Shown here: piece after piece, positions 18,215 through 26,725 of the stretch | Position numbering within the stretch: the first letter of the stretch is position 1 | Layout: every line of letters starts with the position of its first letter | NCBI RefSeq assembly: GCF_008312895.1 | Contig: NZ_VSSP01000001.1 | Coordinates: forward strand, 1-64,000 | From: Luteimonas suaedae | Lineage (GTDB): Bacteria; Pseudomonadota; Gammaproteobacteria; Xanthomonadales; Xanthomonadaceae | Direction of reading: 5' to 3' | DNA: 64,000 nt | Notes under the pieces: model-generated | What the model saw: only the letters and a program-made list of their open reading frames with translations | Told to the model about the DNA's origin: nothing | The model's database searches: none | Program-made: the position numbers and the translations under genes

Positions 18215-18667
18215 ATGGCCACTCGTGCACATCCAAACATCGAAACATTGCGCGCTATCTATGCCGATCTGAGCTGCATTGATGCGTATTGCGCGAACGA
18301 CGTCGTACTGCATACCGCGGATCGGGAGATCCAGGGACGGCCGGTGCACGTAATCGGGAAGAAAGCCGTGCATGCCAAGGAGCTCGAACTGATCGCCATG
18401 ACGGGCAACACGCTCGCCATGGACGTCCAGGACATTATCGCCAACGATCATTTCGGAGCGGTGCTGGGCATCCTGCGGGCGCATCTTGACGGTCAAGACG
18501 CCGCGATGCCTTTCTGCGGTCTGTGGCGCTTCCGCAATGGCCTTGTCGTTGAGCACTGGGAGAACGCCTACGACGCGCATGCGCTGGGCCAATTCCTCGT
18601 GGGACAGCGAGGTGCGCACCAAGCAACTCACGCGTTGTCAGCAGATCCGTCCCTGGGAGATGCATGA
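18215..18667 (+). CDS. SnoaL-like (NTF2-fold) protein of the PKS cluster
   Basis: The 150-residue protein has the NTF2/SnoaL pattern: ETLRAIYADLSCIDAYCAND, VVLHTADREIQGRPVHVIGK, a central HFGAVLGILRAHLDGQ and the late PFCGLWRFRNGLVVEHWENA segment that closes the cone-shaped pocket. Such proteins include polyketide cyclases and hydroxylases as well as non-catalytic binders. GGAGG precedes the ATG. Sitting 28 bases after the reductase, it is the third structural gene of the cluster, possibly directing cyclisation. Confidence 0.85.
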   Translation: MATRAHPNIETLRAIYADLSCIDAYCANDVVLHTADREIQGRPVHVIGKKAVHAKELELIAMTGNTLAMDVQDIIANDHFGAVLGILRAHLDGQDAAMPFCGLWRFRNGLVVEHWENAYDAHALGQFLVGQRGAHQATHALSADPSLGDA

Positions 18668-18781
18668 GAAGGCTATCGGCATTTCACCTCGGGGCTTTGG
18701 AGCAAGCAAAGGAAGCCATAACGGCCTGGACGGCCATGCAGTTCCTTGTTCGTTCGTCGATGCTTAAAATGGAGACACATC

Positions 18782-19369
18782 ATGAACCTGAAGCTATTTG
18801 AGCGACATGCATGGGGCGGCGCATCCTTCGTATTGACTGCTGCGCTTCTGGCGCTGTCTTTCGTTCCATCACCCGGCTACGCAGCGGGGTCGCCCCCCGA
18901 GGGAGGGCCCACACAGTGCACCGGAACCAGCCGGCTGACCTTCTCGCCCGGACTGACCAGTACCGAGCAGTCGGTGGTCGTCGGCTTGAGCGACAATTTG
19001 TTCAGTTGCGTGCAGTTGCTGCCGCTAATTTCATTCAGCGGATCATCGCAAGCGACGGCTAGTCGTGTCCTGTCGTGTAACACGCTCTTTGGCGGCGGCG
19101 GCCCCGACTTTCGCACATTCAACTGGAATCTCGCCCCCGCCAGTTCGAGTGTCTTCCGCTATCAAAGTAACTCCGTGCTTCAAGAGGGCAATATTGTCGT
19201 CACGTTCAACGGCACTATCGTCCAGGGGCGCTACACTGGCCGTTCGGCGATCGCAACCTATGTATTGACGCCATTGCTAGGTGGCCAAGCTGTGGATTTC
19301 GCCACCGTATGCAACTCGCCAGAAGGGCTCTCCGACGTCAGAGGGGTCATTACCCTGACGATCCTCTAG
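18782..19369 (+). CDS. Secreted protein of unknown function after the PKS cluster
   Basis: The 195-residue product has a long signal peptide (to about PSPGYAAG). The mature part is Ser/Thr/Gly-rich with four Cys residues (QCTGTSR, FSCVQL, VLSCNT, ATVCNS) and beta-strand-like repeats, suggesting a disulfide-bonded beta-sandwich. GGAGA stands before the ATG at 18782. I recognise no family. Its lower G+C resembles the adjacent PKS genes, so it may have arrived with them. Confidence 0.75.
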   Translation: MNLKLFERHAWGGASFVLTAALLALSFVPSPGYAAGSPPEGGPTQCTGTSRLTFSPGLTSTEQSVVVGLSDNLFSCVQLLPLISFSGSSQATASRVLSCNTLFGGGGPDFRTFNWNLAPASSSVFRYQSNSVLQEGNIVVTFNGTIVQGRYTGRSAIATYVLTPLLGGQAVDFATVCNSPEGLSDVRGVITLTIL

Positions 19370-19468
19370 TAGTCTCCGATAGCGCCGGCCGTCGCCCTCG
19401 TGAGGGGCGGCGTCCTGGCGGCAACCGTGAAGGCGCTGTCGACACCCTCGACGTTCAGGAGAACAGCA

Positions 19469-19678
19469 ATGAAGCGACAGATCAGCAAGTTCGCGGCAGC
19501 GATGGGTCTCTGCCTCATGTTGGGCGCCGCCAGTGCAGTTGCTCAACCTGCTCAACCCTGCCAGTGGGAGGGGCAGTTCGGCCACACCCTCGAGCCCGAT
19601 GGCTGGCACGTGTGGCAATGCGAGGCCGGTACTTGGCAGTACCTCGCCTACTGCGGCGCGTATATCTGCATCGTTTAA
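19469..19678 (+). CDS. Small Cys/Trp-rich secreted peptide
   Basis: The ATG at 19469 follows CAGGAGAACAGCA. The 69-residue product has a signal peptide (MKRQISKFAAAMGLCLMLGA to SAVA) and a mature part of about 46 residues with four Cys and four Trp (CQWEGQ, GWHVWQCEAGTWQYLAYC, YICIV). Spacing suggests two disulfides. It could be a small adhesin-like, chitin-binding-like or antimicrobial peptide; the sequence alone does not decide. Confidence 0.7.
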   Translation: MKRQISKFAAAMGLCLMLGAASAVAQPAQPCQWEGQFGHTLEPDGWHVWQCEAGTWQYLAYCGAYICIV

Positions 19679-19755
19679 CGCCTGCAAACGGCAAAACGGC
19701 GGCAAAACGGGGTGAGGTTCACTTGTTGGATGGCTCGCATAGCAGTAAGGGAAGT

Positions 19756-19779
19756 GAACCTGACCCTGAGGTTTCCCCA
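19756..19779 (-). repeat. Tail fragment of the CCCCCTTTTTCAAAGGGGG repeat family
   Basis: GAACCTGACCCTGAGG plus the following GTTTCCCC is the exact reverse complement of the tail of the repeat at 4514-4537. The hairpin part is missing here. It lies in the 215-base gap after the small Cys-rich gene, which also shows a short inverted repeat around TTCACTT/AAGTGAA (19729-19758). Confidence 0.6.
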
Positions 19780-19893
19780 CGTTTTCTTCGTAAGATCAGC
19801 CAGTTGGCGATGGTCTGACCGGAAACGAGTGCGAAGCGGGCACTGGATCTCCGCCTCGTTCAAAGGCCAACACGGGGCAGAAGGAGGAGGCAA

Positions 19894-20724
19894 CTAATCG
19901 CCGTCCGTCCCGCCGCGGTTCACGAACGCGATCGGCGTGACCTTGTAGTTGAGCGCGCTGGTGGTGCCGCAAGTCACATCCAGGGTGACGCCGGTGATCC
20001 GGGCGGCCATCCCGGAGGCGAGGAACACGGCGGCGTTGGCGATGTCGTCCATTGCCGGCAGCGCCTTGAGCATGGTGTCGTCCCGCAGCTTGTCGATGAA
20101 CCCGGCGGCGCGGTCGCCGCCTTGCTCGACGGCTTCGCGGAATACGCGCGAGTCCGGCGAGCCGGCGGAGCGGATGTTCACGACGCGCACCCCGTGTGGT
20201 CCCAGTTCGCTGGCAAGGTCGCGGGACAGGCTTTCGATGGCGCAGCAGGCCGGTCCGAAGCCCCCGACATTGGGGTAGCCGATGCCGCCCGGCGTCGCCG
20301 TCAGCGACAGGATCACGCCGCTGCCTTGCATCTTCATGCGGCGGCCGGCTGCGGTTGCGGTGATGAAGTGCGATTGCATCGCGATACGGACCGGACGCAA
20401 GAAGTCCTCGAGGTCCATGTCGACCAATGCAATGTCCTGCGTGTCCTGCAGGCCGATGGCGTTGAACGAGATGTCGAGCGCGCCATGGCGGCGGACGATA
20501 CCGTCGACGTGTGCACCGACGGCATCCCGGTCGAGCGCATCCACCCGGGCAGCCTGCGCGTCGCCGCCCGCGGCGCGAATTTCCGCGGCGACGCTCTCCA
20601 CGGGATCGAGGTTGCGGCCGCTCAGCATCAACCTGGCGCCCTCGCGCGCGAGGGCGCGGGCAACGGCGCCGCCCAGCGAGCCGCCGGCGCCGTAGATCGC
20701 GGCGATCTTGTTCCGGAGCATCAT
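19894..20724 (-). CDS. SDR-family protein with degenerate catalytic motif
   Basis: The 276-residue protein has the Rossmann start of short-chain dehydrogenases (AAIYGAGGSLGGAVARALA), a SFNAIG segment in place of NNAG, and a C-terminal FLASGMAARITGVTLDVTCG. The active-site stretch reads GGFGPACCAIESLSRDLA: where Tyr-x-x-x-Lys should be, Phe and Cys appear. It may bind NAD(P) without classical catalysis, or belong to a divergent subgroup. CAGGAG precedes the ATG at 20724. It is a solitary gene. Confidence 0.87.
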   Translation of the reverse strand: MMLRNKIAAIYGAGGSLGGAVARALAREGARLMLSGRNLDPVESVAAEIRAAGGDAQAARVDALDRDAVGAHVDGIVRRHGALDISFNAIGLQDTQDIALVDMDLEDFLRPVRIAMQSHFITATAAGRRMKMQGSGVILSLTATPGGIGYPNVGGFGPACCAIESLSRDLASELGPHGVRVVNIRSAGSPDSRVFREAVEQGGDRAAGFIDKLRDDTMLKALPAMDDIANAAVFLASGMAARITGVTLDVTCGTTSALNYKVTPIAFVNRGGTDGD

Positions 20725-20865
20725 GCGTATTCTCCTGTCGCTCGGGCGCGAACCTTCCGTACATGACGGGACCGGCGGTCCGCGCCGGCGACCAGCCCCC
20801 GACATCACGACGGGCGAAAGGGCAGGGAATCGACAACGGGGGTAGAAAAGGGGGCAGGGCCTAAA

Positions 20866-20936
20866 GTTTTCCCTGTTCTCCTGCAATCAATTCAACGGCT
20901 TGGCTGCCTCCCCCCTTTGAAAAAGGGGTGTGAGCT
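20866..20936 (-). repeat. Inverted copy of the CCCCCTTTTTCAAAGGGGG repeat family
   Basis: The copy contains TGCAATCAATTCAACGGCTT and the hairpin CCCCCCTTTGAAAAAGGGG in reverse orientation to the 4.5-kb copy. The same TGCAATCAATTCAACGGC text occurs again at 23742-23761. Confidence 0.65.
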
Positions 20937-21002
20937 CCTGGCTATGAAAAGCTGCCAGGAGGCTCTACTTCCGGGGTGTCTACCTGGCTGGGACCTTACG
21001 AC

Positions 21003-22598
21003 TCAGCGTCGGGGCATCGGATGCGGCGAGGGCCTGGTGTCGACCCGGATCTCGGTCGTGGCGGTGTTGTTGCCCAGGTCGCCGTCGCCGTTGCTGCTGC
21101 TGGCGACGGCGGTCGCGGGAAGCGGATCTTCGGTAGGCGCGTCGGGCGCCTGCACGTCGATCCGGAGCGCCACGGACGGCCTGCGCGGGTCGTGTCCCGG
21201 CCGCAGCTGGCCGTCGCGCGGCGTGCAGGTGATCGACGTGCCCTCCCGCGCGCACTCCCACGGCGCCGTGTCGCGCGGCTCGTGCAGCACCTGGATGGCG
21301 CCTATCGCGAGATGGGGCGAGAGCTCGATGTCGAGCGCTGTGTCTTCGGCGGCCACGGCGCCTAGGTTGTCGACCGTCAGTGCGTAATGGAAGTGCGTTC
21401 CCGGTGCGACCTGCGGGCGCGACACCTGCATCCTGACCGCCAGGTCGGGGGTGGGCCCGGAACTCGGCACGAACAGTTCGGCGATGGCCATCGGCGCCTC
21501 CCAGGGGCGCACGCCGCCGGCGACGAGCACGCGGCCGTCCTGCAGCAGGGCGGTGGCAGGGCGCGCACGTCCGATGGCCATGTCGGCGACGTGGGAGAAA
21601 CGGCCGGTCTGCGCGTCGTACAGCTCCGCGCTGGCGAGCGGCTCGTCGCCGTTGCCCGCCACCAGCAGCACGCGACCGTCCGGCAGGGGCAACTGGCCGT
21701 GGTCGTGGCGTGCCATGTTCAGCGACCCGGTGACGGAGAAGCCGCCGGTTGCCGGGTCGTAGAGTTCGCCGAGCGGGCGCCATTCGCCGTTGTCCAGGCC
21801 GCCGGCGACCAGCACCCGCCCATCCGGGAGCAGGCTGGCGGTGGCCATGAAGCGTGGCGCGGCCAGGCTGCCGGTGGCGGTGAAGGTGCCGGTGGCGGGG
21901 TCGAACAGTTCCGCCGAGGCCAGCTCGTACGGCTCGTCCGTGGTCAGCCCGCCCGCGATCAGCACCCGGCCGTCGGCCAGGCGGGTGGCGGTATGGGCGT
22001 TGCGGTCGACCGTCATGTCGCCCACCGGCGAGAAGCGGCCACTGGACGGGTCGAAGACCTCGGCGCTGGCCAGGCGGTCGTCCGGCCCCCAGCCGCCCGC
22101 GATCAGCACCCGCCCGTCGTCGAGCAGGGTGGCGGTGTGGTACATCCTCGGACTGGTCATGTCGGAGGCCGTGCGTTCGAAGCGCCCGGTCGCGGGGTCG
22201 TAGATTTCGGCGCTGGCCAGCAGGGCGCGATGGCCGTCGACACTCTCCGACGTGCCGCCGGCGAACAGCACGCGTCCGTCCGCCAGCACGGTGTGGGTGG
22301 CGTTGCCGTCGCGGCCCTGCCGCATGTCACCGGTGCGGGCGAAGGCGCCGGCAGCGGGGTCGTAGAGCTCCGCCTCGTGCAGGGTGTAGCCCACGCCTTG
22401 CGCGTCGATCCCGATCCCGCCGGCCACCAGGACCCGGCCGTCGGGCAGGGTCGCGGCCATGCCCATGTCGCGGCCGTGGATCAGCTCCCCCGTGGGGACG
22501 AACTCCGAAGCCGCGGCGGACATGGCGGACAGCGATAGGCAGATGCAGGCGACTGCGGACCAGCGCCGGCGCAGGGGGCGAATCGATGATGGCGTCAT
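21003..22598 (-). CDS. Exported Kelch-repeat protein with C-terminal CARDB/DUF11-like domain
   Basis: The 531-residue protein starts with a signal peptide (MTPSSIRPLRRRWSAVACIC to SAAAS). It then carries about seven to eight Kelch-type blades, each with a variant of LLDDGRVLIAGG followed by ASAEVFDPSSGRF. The last 150 residues (DLAVRMQVSRPQVAPGTHFH, YALTVDNLGAVAAEDTALDI and NNTATTEIRV) form an Ig-like CARDB/DUF11-type domain. Such proteins are extracellular or periplasmic and bind glycans or proteins. The ATG at 22598 is chosen for the signal peptide. Confidence 0.85.
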   Translation of the reverse strand: MTPSSIRPLRRRWSAVACICLSLSAMSAAASEFVPTGELIHGRDMGMAATLPDGRVLVAGGIGIDAQGVGYTLHEAELYDPAAGAFARTGDMRQGRDGNATHTVLADGRVLFAGGTSESVDGHRALLASAEIYDPATGRFERTASDMTSPRMYHTATLLDDGRVLIAGGWGPDDRLASAEVFDPSSGRFSPVGDMTVDRNAHTATRLADGRVLIAGGLTTDEPYELASAELFDPATGTFTATGSLAAPRFMATASLLPDGRVLVAGGLDNGEWRPLGELYDPATGGFSVTGSLNMARHDHGQLPLPDGRVLLVAGNGDEPLASAELYDAQTGRFSHVADMAIGRARPATALLQDGRVLVAGGVRPWEAPMAIAELFVPSSGPTPDLAVRMQVSRPQVAPGTHFHYALTVDNLGAVAAEDTALDIELSPHLAIGAIQVLHEPRDTAPWECAREGTSITCTPRDGQLRPGHDPRRPSVALRIDVQAPDAPTEDPLPATAVASSSNGDGDLGNNTATTEIRVDTRPSPHPMPRR

Positions 22599-22810
22599 GG
22601 CGGATGACCTCGCTGAAAAGGCCGCCGACGGGTTGGGCGGCGATCCGCCAGTCATGCTCCGGCATCCCGCCGAAGTCATTCGCAGCGCGCTACGGATTCA
22701 TTCCTGTTGCGTTATCGGGGGATTTCGGGTGATGGCGAATCTAGGAATATCCCTAGATTTCACGCGCAGCACGGCCGGGTATGCTGCGGTCGGCACCGCG
22801 GAGACTGGCC

Positions 22811-23563
22811 ATGTTGATCGATGGGATCCAGCACACGCCCTACATTCCGACGCCCAGTGCGCCGCCTGCGCCGGTGGAACCGGGGACGCCTGATTACTAC
22901 CAGCAGCGGTACGACGACTTCGTCGCCCGTAATCCAGGCGTGCAACCGCCCGACTACTACCTCGATTACGGCCAGAAGTACGCCGACCGGTTCAGCTCGC
23001 TGGACGGCAGGGATCTTTCGGACGAAGGCCTGGCGTGGCGCGACAGGACGCTGCTGGCGCTGCAGCAGGCCATCGAGGACAAGCGGATCAACGATCCCGA
23101 GGGATTCGCCGAACTCGAGCACGATCCGGAGGCATTTCGCCGGTTCGCCTTCGAAACCCATCCCGCGGCCTATGTCGATTCTGGTCTGTACGACTTGCCT
23201 GTGCAGGATCTTCTGGTGATCGCGGGTACGCCGGACATCAACGACGTGTTGAGCCAGGAGGGCATCGACCAGTCCCTGATCACGGTCGGGGAGCTGGATC
23301 CGGGTGACGTGCCCGACATCCTACTTTCGACCGGCGAACAGTACGTAAGAGACAACGGCGTGCTCGCATTCACGCCGTTCGGGCCCAGCCTGGAGTTCGG
23401 GACGCAGGCGCAACGCTTGTGGGAGCGGGCCACGGAGCAATCCTGGATGCCGCCGGGCGTGGAATGGGTGGTGGCGCCATTGCCGACCCTCGACAATGCG
23501 CTGCCGGATATCGACCTGCCCGGGCCGCTTCCGGATGATGTGCCTCTGGTTCCGTTCCTGTAG
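22811..23563 (+). CDS. Acidic Pro/Tyr-rich hypothetical protein
   Basis: The ATG at 22811 starts a 250-residue acidic protein without signal peptide or membrane helix. It opens with a Pro-rich stretch (YIPTPSAPPAPVEPGTPDYY), then helices (YYLDYGQKYADRFSSLDGRD, RTLLALQQAIEDKRINDP, FAFETHPAAYVDSG), and ends with alternating Pro/Leu/Asp (LPDIDLPGPLPDDVPLVPFL). I recognise no domain. Size and Pro-rich head recall cargo or effector-like proteins of xanthomonads, but that is speculation. It is a single gene. Confidence 0.7.
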   Translation: MLIDGIQHTPYIPTPSAPPAPVEPGTPDYYQQRYDDFVARNPGVQPPDYYLDYGQKYADRFSSLDGRDLSDEGLAWRDRTLLALQQAIEDKRINDPEGFAELEHDPEAFRRFAFETHPAAYVDSGLYDLPVQDLLVIAGTPDINDVLSQEGIDQSLITVGELDPGDVPDILLSTGEQYVRDNGVLAFTPFGPSLEFGTQAQRLWERATEQSWMPPGVEWVVAPLPTLDNALPDIDLPGPLPDDVPLVPFL

Positions 23564-23994
23564 GCGGGCCGCTGTTGATTCGGCGGGTATTGTGGGATTC
23601 GTAAGGCGGGCTGAGTCCACCTACGCACACTGGCCGAATTCACTTGCCGGGTGAAGCCAGTCGCCGGTAGGGACGCGGCTGGACGCTTCGTCATGGAAAA
23701 AAAGTGTCAGGGCTCCCCGGCACTGAGGTTTCCCCTGTTTTCCTGCAATCAATTCAACGGCTGGCTGCTTCCCCTCTTTGAAAAAAAGGGGGTGCTCGGT
23801 GCCCGACCAAGCAACAGCAACAGCAAATCGCTACGCGATTCCCGGCCCTCGCGCAGCGCGCGAGGGCGCTCAAGCCGCCGCAAGCCTGCGGCTTGCAAGC
23901 GGCGGCTTTCGCCCCCCTCAATCCCCCTTTTTCAAAGGGGGAAGATAGGCTGCGAAAACCTCAGGCCCCGGCACCTTTCTTTGGATTCTTCCCT
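23564..23994. repeat. Repeat-rich intergenic region with two hairpin copies and a large palindrome
   Basis: An inverted copy of the CCCCCTTTTTCAAAGGGGG family lies at 23706-23795 and a direct copy at 23807-23965. Between the hairpin parts are two further palindromes: CCCTCGCGCAGCGCGCGAGGG (23844-23864, 21 bases when counted with both arms) and the GCCGCCGCAAGCCTGCGGCT / GCAAGCGGCGGC arms near 23874-23905. The clustering suggests repeated insertion into one non-coding site. No gene is supported here. Confidence 0.7.
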
Positions 23995-25128
23995 TCAGCC
24001 CAGGCGCAGGTCGTGTCTGCCGCCGGTGTCGCAGGCGGCATAGATGGCATCGATGATTTTCAGGTCTTTCAAGCCTTCTTCGCCATCGACAGGGACCACG
24101 GGCGTATTCCCGTCGAGCAGGATGCCGGCCATCTCGTCCATCTGGATCGTCTGGTGCGTGGCATGCGGCTGCTCGAGTTCGCCTTCGTGGGTACGGCCCT
24201 GGATGGGGCCATAGCCCGTGGCGGGCTGCAGTTCGGCGAATCCCTGTTCGCCGGTCATGAAAAAGCGGTCCAGATGGTTCATCTGGTAGGTGGACAGGCA
24301 GGACGCCACCGCTCCGCTGGGGAAACCCAGCTGGAACTGGATGGTTTCGTCCACCCCTTCCTTGAACTTGACCGGGTCGGTCTTGGTTGGCTGCGCGGTC
24401 ACCCATATCGGCTCTTCGCCCACCATGTAGCGGGCGCCGTTGACGGCGTAGATGCCGATATCCATCAATGCCCCGCCGCCTGCCAGCGCCCTGTCGAGCC
24501 GCCATTGGTCGGGATCGCCGATGCGGAAGCCGCACTGGCCCTGGAAGAACAGGATCTTTCCGAAATCGCCTGCCTTGCGCATGCGGACCACTTCCAGCGT
24601 CTTGGGCTCGAAATGCATCCGATAGCCCACCAGCAGCTTCACGCCGGCCTCGGCGCAGGCGTCGACCATGTCCTGCCCTTCCTTGGCGTTGATCGCCATC
24701 GGCTTTTCACAGATGACATGCTTTCCCGCCCTGGCGACGCGGATCGCCTGGTCGCGATGAAGTGCATTGGGGGTGATGATGTAGACCGCATCGATGTCCG
24801 GATCGTCCTTGATGCGGTCGAAGTTTTCATAGTTGTACCGGCTTTTTTCCGGCACGCGGAACTTGCTTCCCCATTCCTGCAGTTTGGAAGGCGTTCCACT
24901 GATGAGCCCGGTGACTTTGGCGCGTTTGCAGGACTGCATGGCTTCCGCCACCCGGGCGGCATAGCTGCCCAGTCCCATGAGCGCGACGCGCAACGTCGCG
25001 CCCCGGTGGCTGCCGGTGCTGGCGGGATCCGCACCGGCGAGTGCGCGATAGGGCGACAGCATCGGCACGACTACGGCCGAAGCCACCAGCTTCTGCAGGA
25101 CGCTGCGACGAAGATGATCCATTGTCAT
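23995..25128 (-). CDS. Exported Gfo/Idh/MocA family oxidoreductase
   Basis: The 377-residue protein has a Tat-like leader (MDHLRRSVLQKLVASAVVVP), then the NAD(P) fold (LRVALMGLGSYAARVAEAM), DAVYIITPNALHRDQAI and the catalytic GKHVICEKPMAINAKEG with the EKP Lys. The C-terminal alpha/beta domain (GGALMDIGIYAVNGARYMVG) carries the conserved Asp/Tyr. It resembles periplasmic glucose-fructose oxidoreductase relatives. The export signal means the cofactor must be bound before Tat transport. No sugar-pathway neighbours are present, so the substrate is open. Confidence 0.9.
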   Translation of the reverse strand: MTMDHLRRSVLQKLVASAVVVPMLSPYRALAGADPASTGSHRGATLRVALMGLGSYAARVAEAMQSCKRAKVTGLISGTPSKLQEWGSKFRVPEKSRYNYENFDRIKDDPDIDAVYIITPNALHRDQAIRVARAGKHVICEKPMAINAKEGQDMVDACAEAGVKLLVGYRMHFEPKTLEVVRMRKAGDFGKILFFQGQCGFRIGDPDQWRLDRALAGGGALMDIGIYAVNGARYMVGEEPIWVTAQPTKTDPVKFKEGVDETIQFQLGFPSGAVASCLSTYQMNHLDRFFMTGEQGFAELQPATGYGPIQGRTHEGELEQPHATHQTIQMDEMAGILLDGNTPVVPVDGEEGLKDLKIIDAIYAACDTGGRHDLRLG

Positions 25129-25290
25129 GGCGGTTGATGAGGCTTCTGGTCATTCGGTTGAACAACTGTACCAACCCTATGGCGCGGAGGCAGCCACCCC
25201 ATTTGCCTGACACCATTGCGATGAGCGGCCGAGCGGGGCATCGCGTCCGCTCCAGGCCGCGGACACCGCGGAGGACGGACACGGCGGACC

Positions 25291-25326
25291 AGAAAAAACG
25301 CCCCGGCCAACCGGGGCGTTTTCTTG
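25291..25326. terminator. Bidirectional rho-independent terminator
   Basis: AACGCCCCGG and CCGGGGCGTT pair perfectly around a CCAA loop (25297-25320), with an A-run on the left and a T-run on the right. It can stop transcripts on both strands and lies just after the alpha-lytic-type protease gene, which reads leftward. Confidence 0.9.
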
Positions 25327-25341
25327 TCCGTTGGCGCAGTA

Positions 25342-26541
25342 TCACTGAGCGGTCAGTAGCGTCAGGTTGTAGGTCTGCAGGATCGGATTGAGCGGTTGGA
25401 AGAAGCTCCGGCTGCGCCTGATGGCCCCCCTGCAACCGCCGCTTCCGCCCGAGAGTACGCCCTGTGCCTGACCAACCCCGGTGATGAAGGAGCCACCGGA
25501 ATCGCCGCTTTCCGAGCACGCGGTGGTGCGGGTCAGGTTCAGGACCGTCTCGCCGCTCGAGTAGTTGACGGTTTGGTTCTTGGCTTCGATCGTGCCGCAG
25601 CGCCACTGGGTGGTGCGGCCCGAGCGGCACACCGCCGCGCCCACGGCGGCTTCGGTGTTGCCTCGCACGGTCACGTCGCTGCTGGTGTAGCCCTCGACCA
25701 CCGGCCGGGGCGTGTGGCCGCTGTCAAGGCGGACCCATGCGTAGTCGGGACCGGTCTGGCCTGGCGACGGGAAGTTGGACGCGGCATAGGAGCCGAGCCT
25801 CACGCCCAACGTCCACTGCGAGGGTTCGTGGTAGACGACTTCGCCAGTGTCGCCGCAGTGGCCGGCGGTCGCGAAGCCGGGGCTGCCGCTCTGGGTGACC
25901 GAGAAACCGACCGAGCAGGCATAGAGATAGCCGTCCCCCGGGGCGCGAAGAATGCCGTAGCCGCCCAGCACGTCCATGTGCAGTCTGGGCTGTTCGTCGA
26001 CGGTTTCGAAGCGCACCGTCTCGACATCGAGGCCGCTGACGGCGACGAAGTCGATGGCGGCTTCCTCGCCGCCATGGCCGATGCTGACCACGACACTGTT
26101 GGTCGGCAGGTCGACGTACCAGCCGTACACGCCCCTGGGCACCTTGGCGCCCTGCGCCAGTATCTGGTCGAGCCGCCCCTTGGCATTGTTGAGCGAGGCG
26201 AGGCTGTGGCGCTGATGGCGAACCTCGACGCCAGCCGGGGCCTTGACCGTCGACAACGTGGTGCCGACGACAAAACCGTGGCTGCCGTCGGCCTTGCGCT
26301 CGATCCAGCTGCCGGCGAAGTGGCGACCCAACTGCCTCTGGATGGCTGCCTCGTGCTGTGCGGCGACCCGCTCGGCCTTGAGGTACTCGGCGAGCTGTGT
26401 CCCTGACAGGCCCAGATCGCGCTGCAGCGCGGATTTCAATGCGGGATCGATCTCTGCGGCAAAGGCGGAGCCTGCCAGCATTGCGGCCGCCAATGCGATC
26501 GGGGTGCAGACGAGGCGTGCCTTCATAATGAACTTGTTCAT
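25342..26541 (-). CDS. Alpha-lytic-type secreted serine protease (S1E)
   Basis: The 399-residue preproprotein has a signal peptide (MNKFIMKARLVCTPIALAAA to SAFAAE), a folding pro-region of about 180 residues with two alpha-lytic-type domains (LSGTQLAEYLKAERVA; YGWYVDLPTNSVVVSIG), and a mature protease. Catalytic residues are His in FATAGHCGD, Asp in GPDYAWVRLD and Ser in SESGDSGGSFITG. Six Cys can form three disulfides. The ATG at 26541 has GGGAG seven bases upstream. The likely role is extracellular proteolysis or lysis of other microbes, as in Lysobacter; a strong terminator follows. Confidence 0.95.
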   Translation of the reverse strand: MNKFIMKARLVCTPIALAAAMLAGSAFAAEIDPALKSALQRDLGLSGTQLAEYLKAERVAAQHEAAIQRQLGRHFAGSWIERKADGSHGFVVGTTLSTVKAPAGVEVRHQRHSLASLNNAKGRLDQILAQGAKVPRGVYGWYVDLPTNSVVVSIGHGGEEAAIDFVAVSGLDVETVRFETVDEQPRLHMDVLGGYGILRAPGDGYLYACSVGFSVTQSGSPGFATAGHCGDTGEVVYHEPSQWTLGVRLGSYAASNFPSPGQTGPDYAWVRLDSGHTPRPVVEGYTSSDVTVRGNTEAAVGAAVCRSGRTTQWRCGTIEAKNQTVNYSSGETVLNLTRTTACSESGDSGGSFITGVGQAQGVLSGGSGGCRGAIRRSRSFFQPLNPILQTYNLTLLTAQ

Positions 26542-26725
26542 GAACAAACTCCCGGAAAGGTTGCGAACAGGAAGGTGCTAGCGAATCGGCCCTGGGGGCG
26601 GCACGTCGCTCGAAAAACCTAGCACGCAGTCGAACCGGATAATGTGTCGCCAGGCGCGGTCAGAAATCGGAAATGGTGACAATCGTCGCAGTTGAAGTTT
26701 CCAGGTTTTTTTAGGAATCGAACCC

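Noticed and set aside
23844-23905. A possible origin or attachment site at the large palindromes near 23.85 kb
   Set aside because: There are no DnaA boxes, integrase or tRNA gene beside it; the palindromes belong to a repeat-rich gap.
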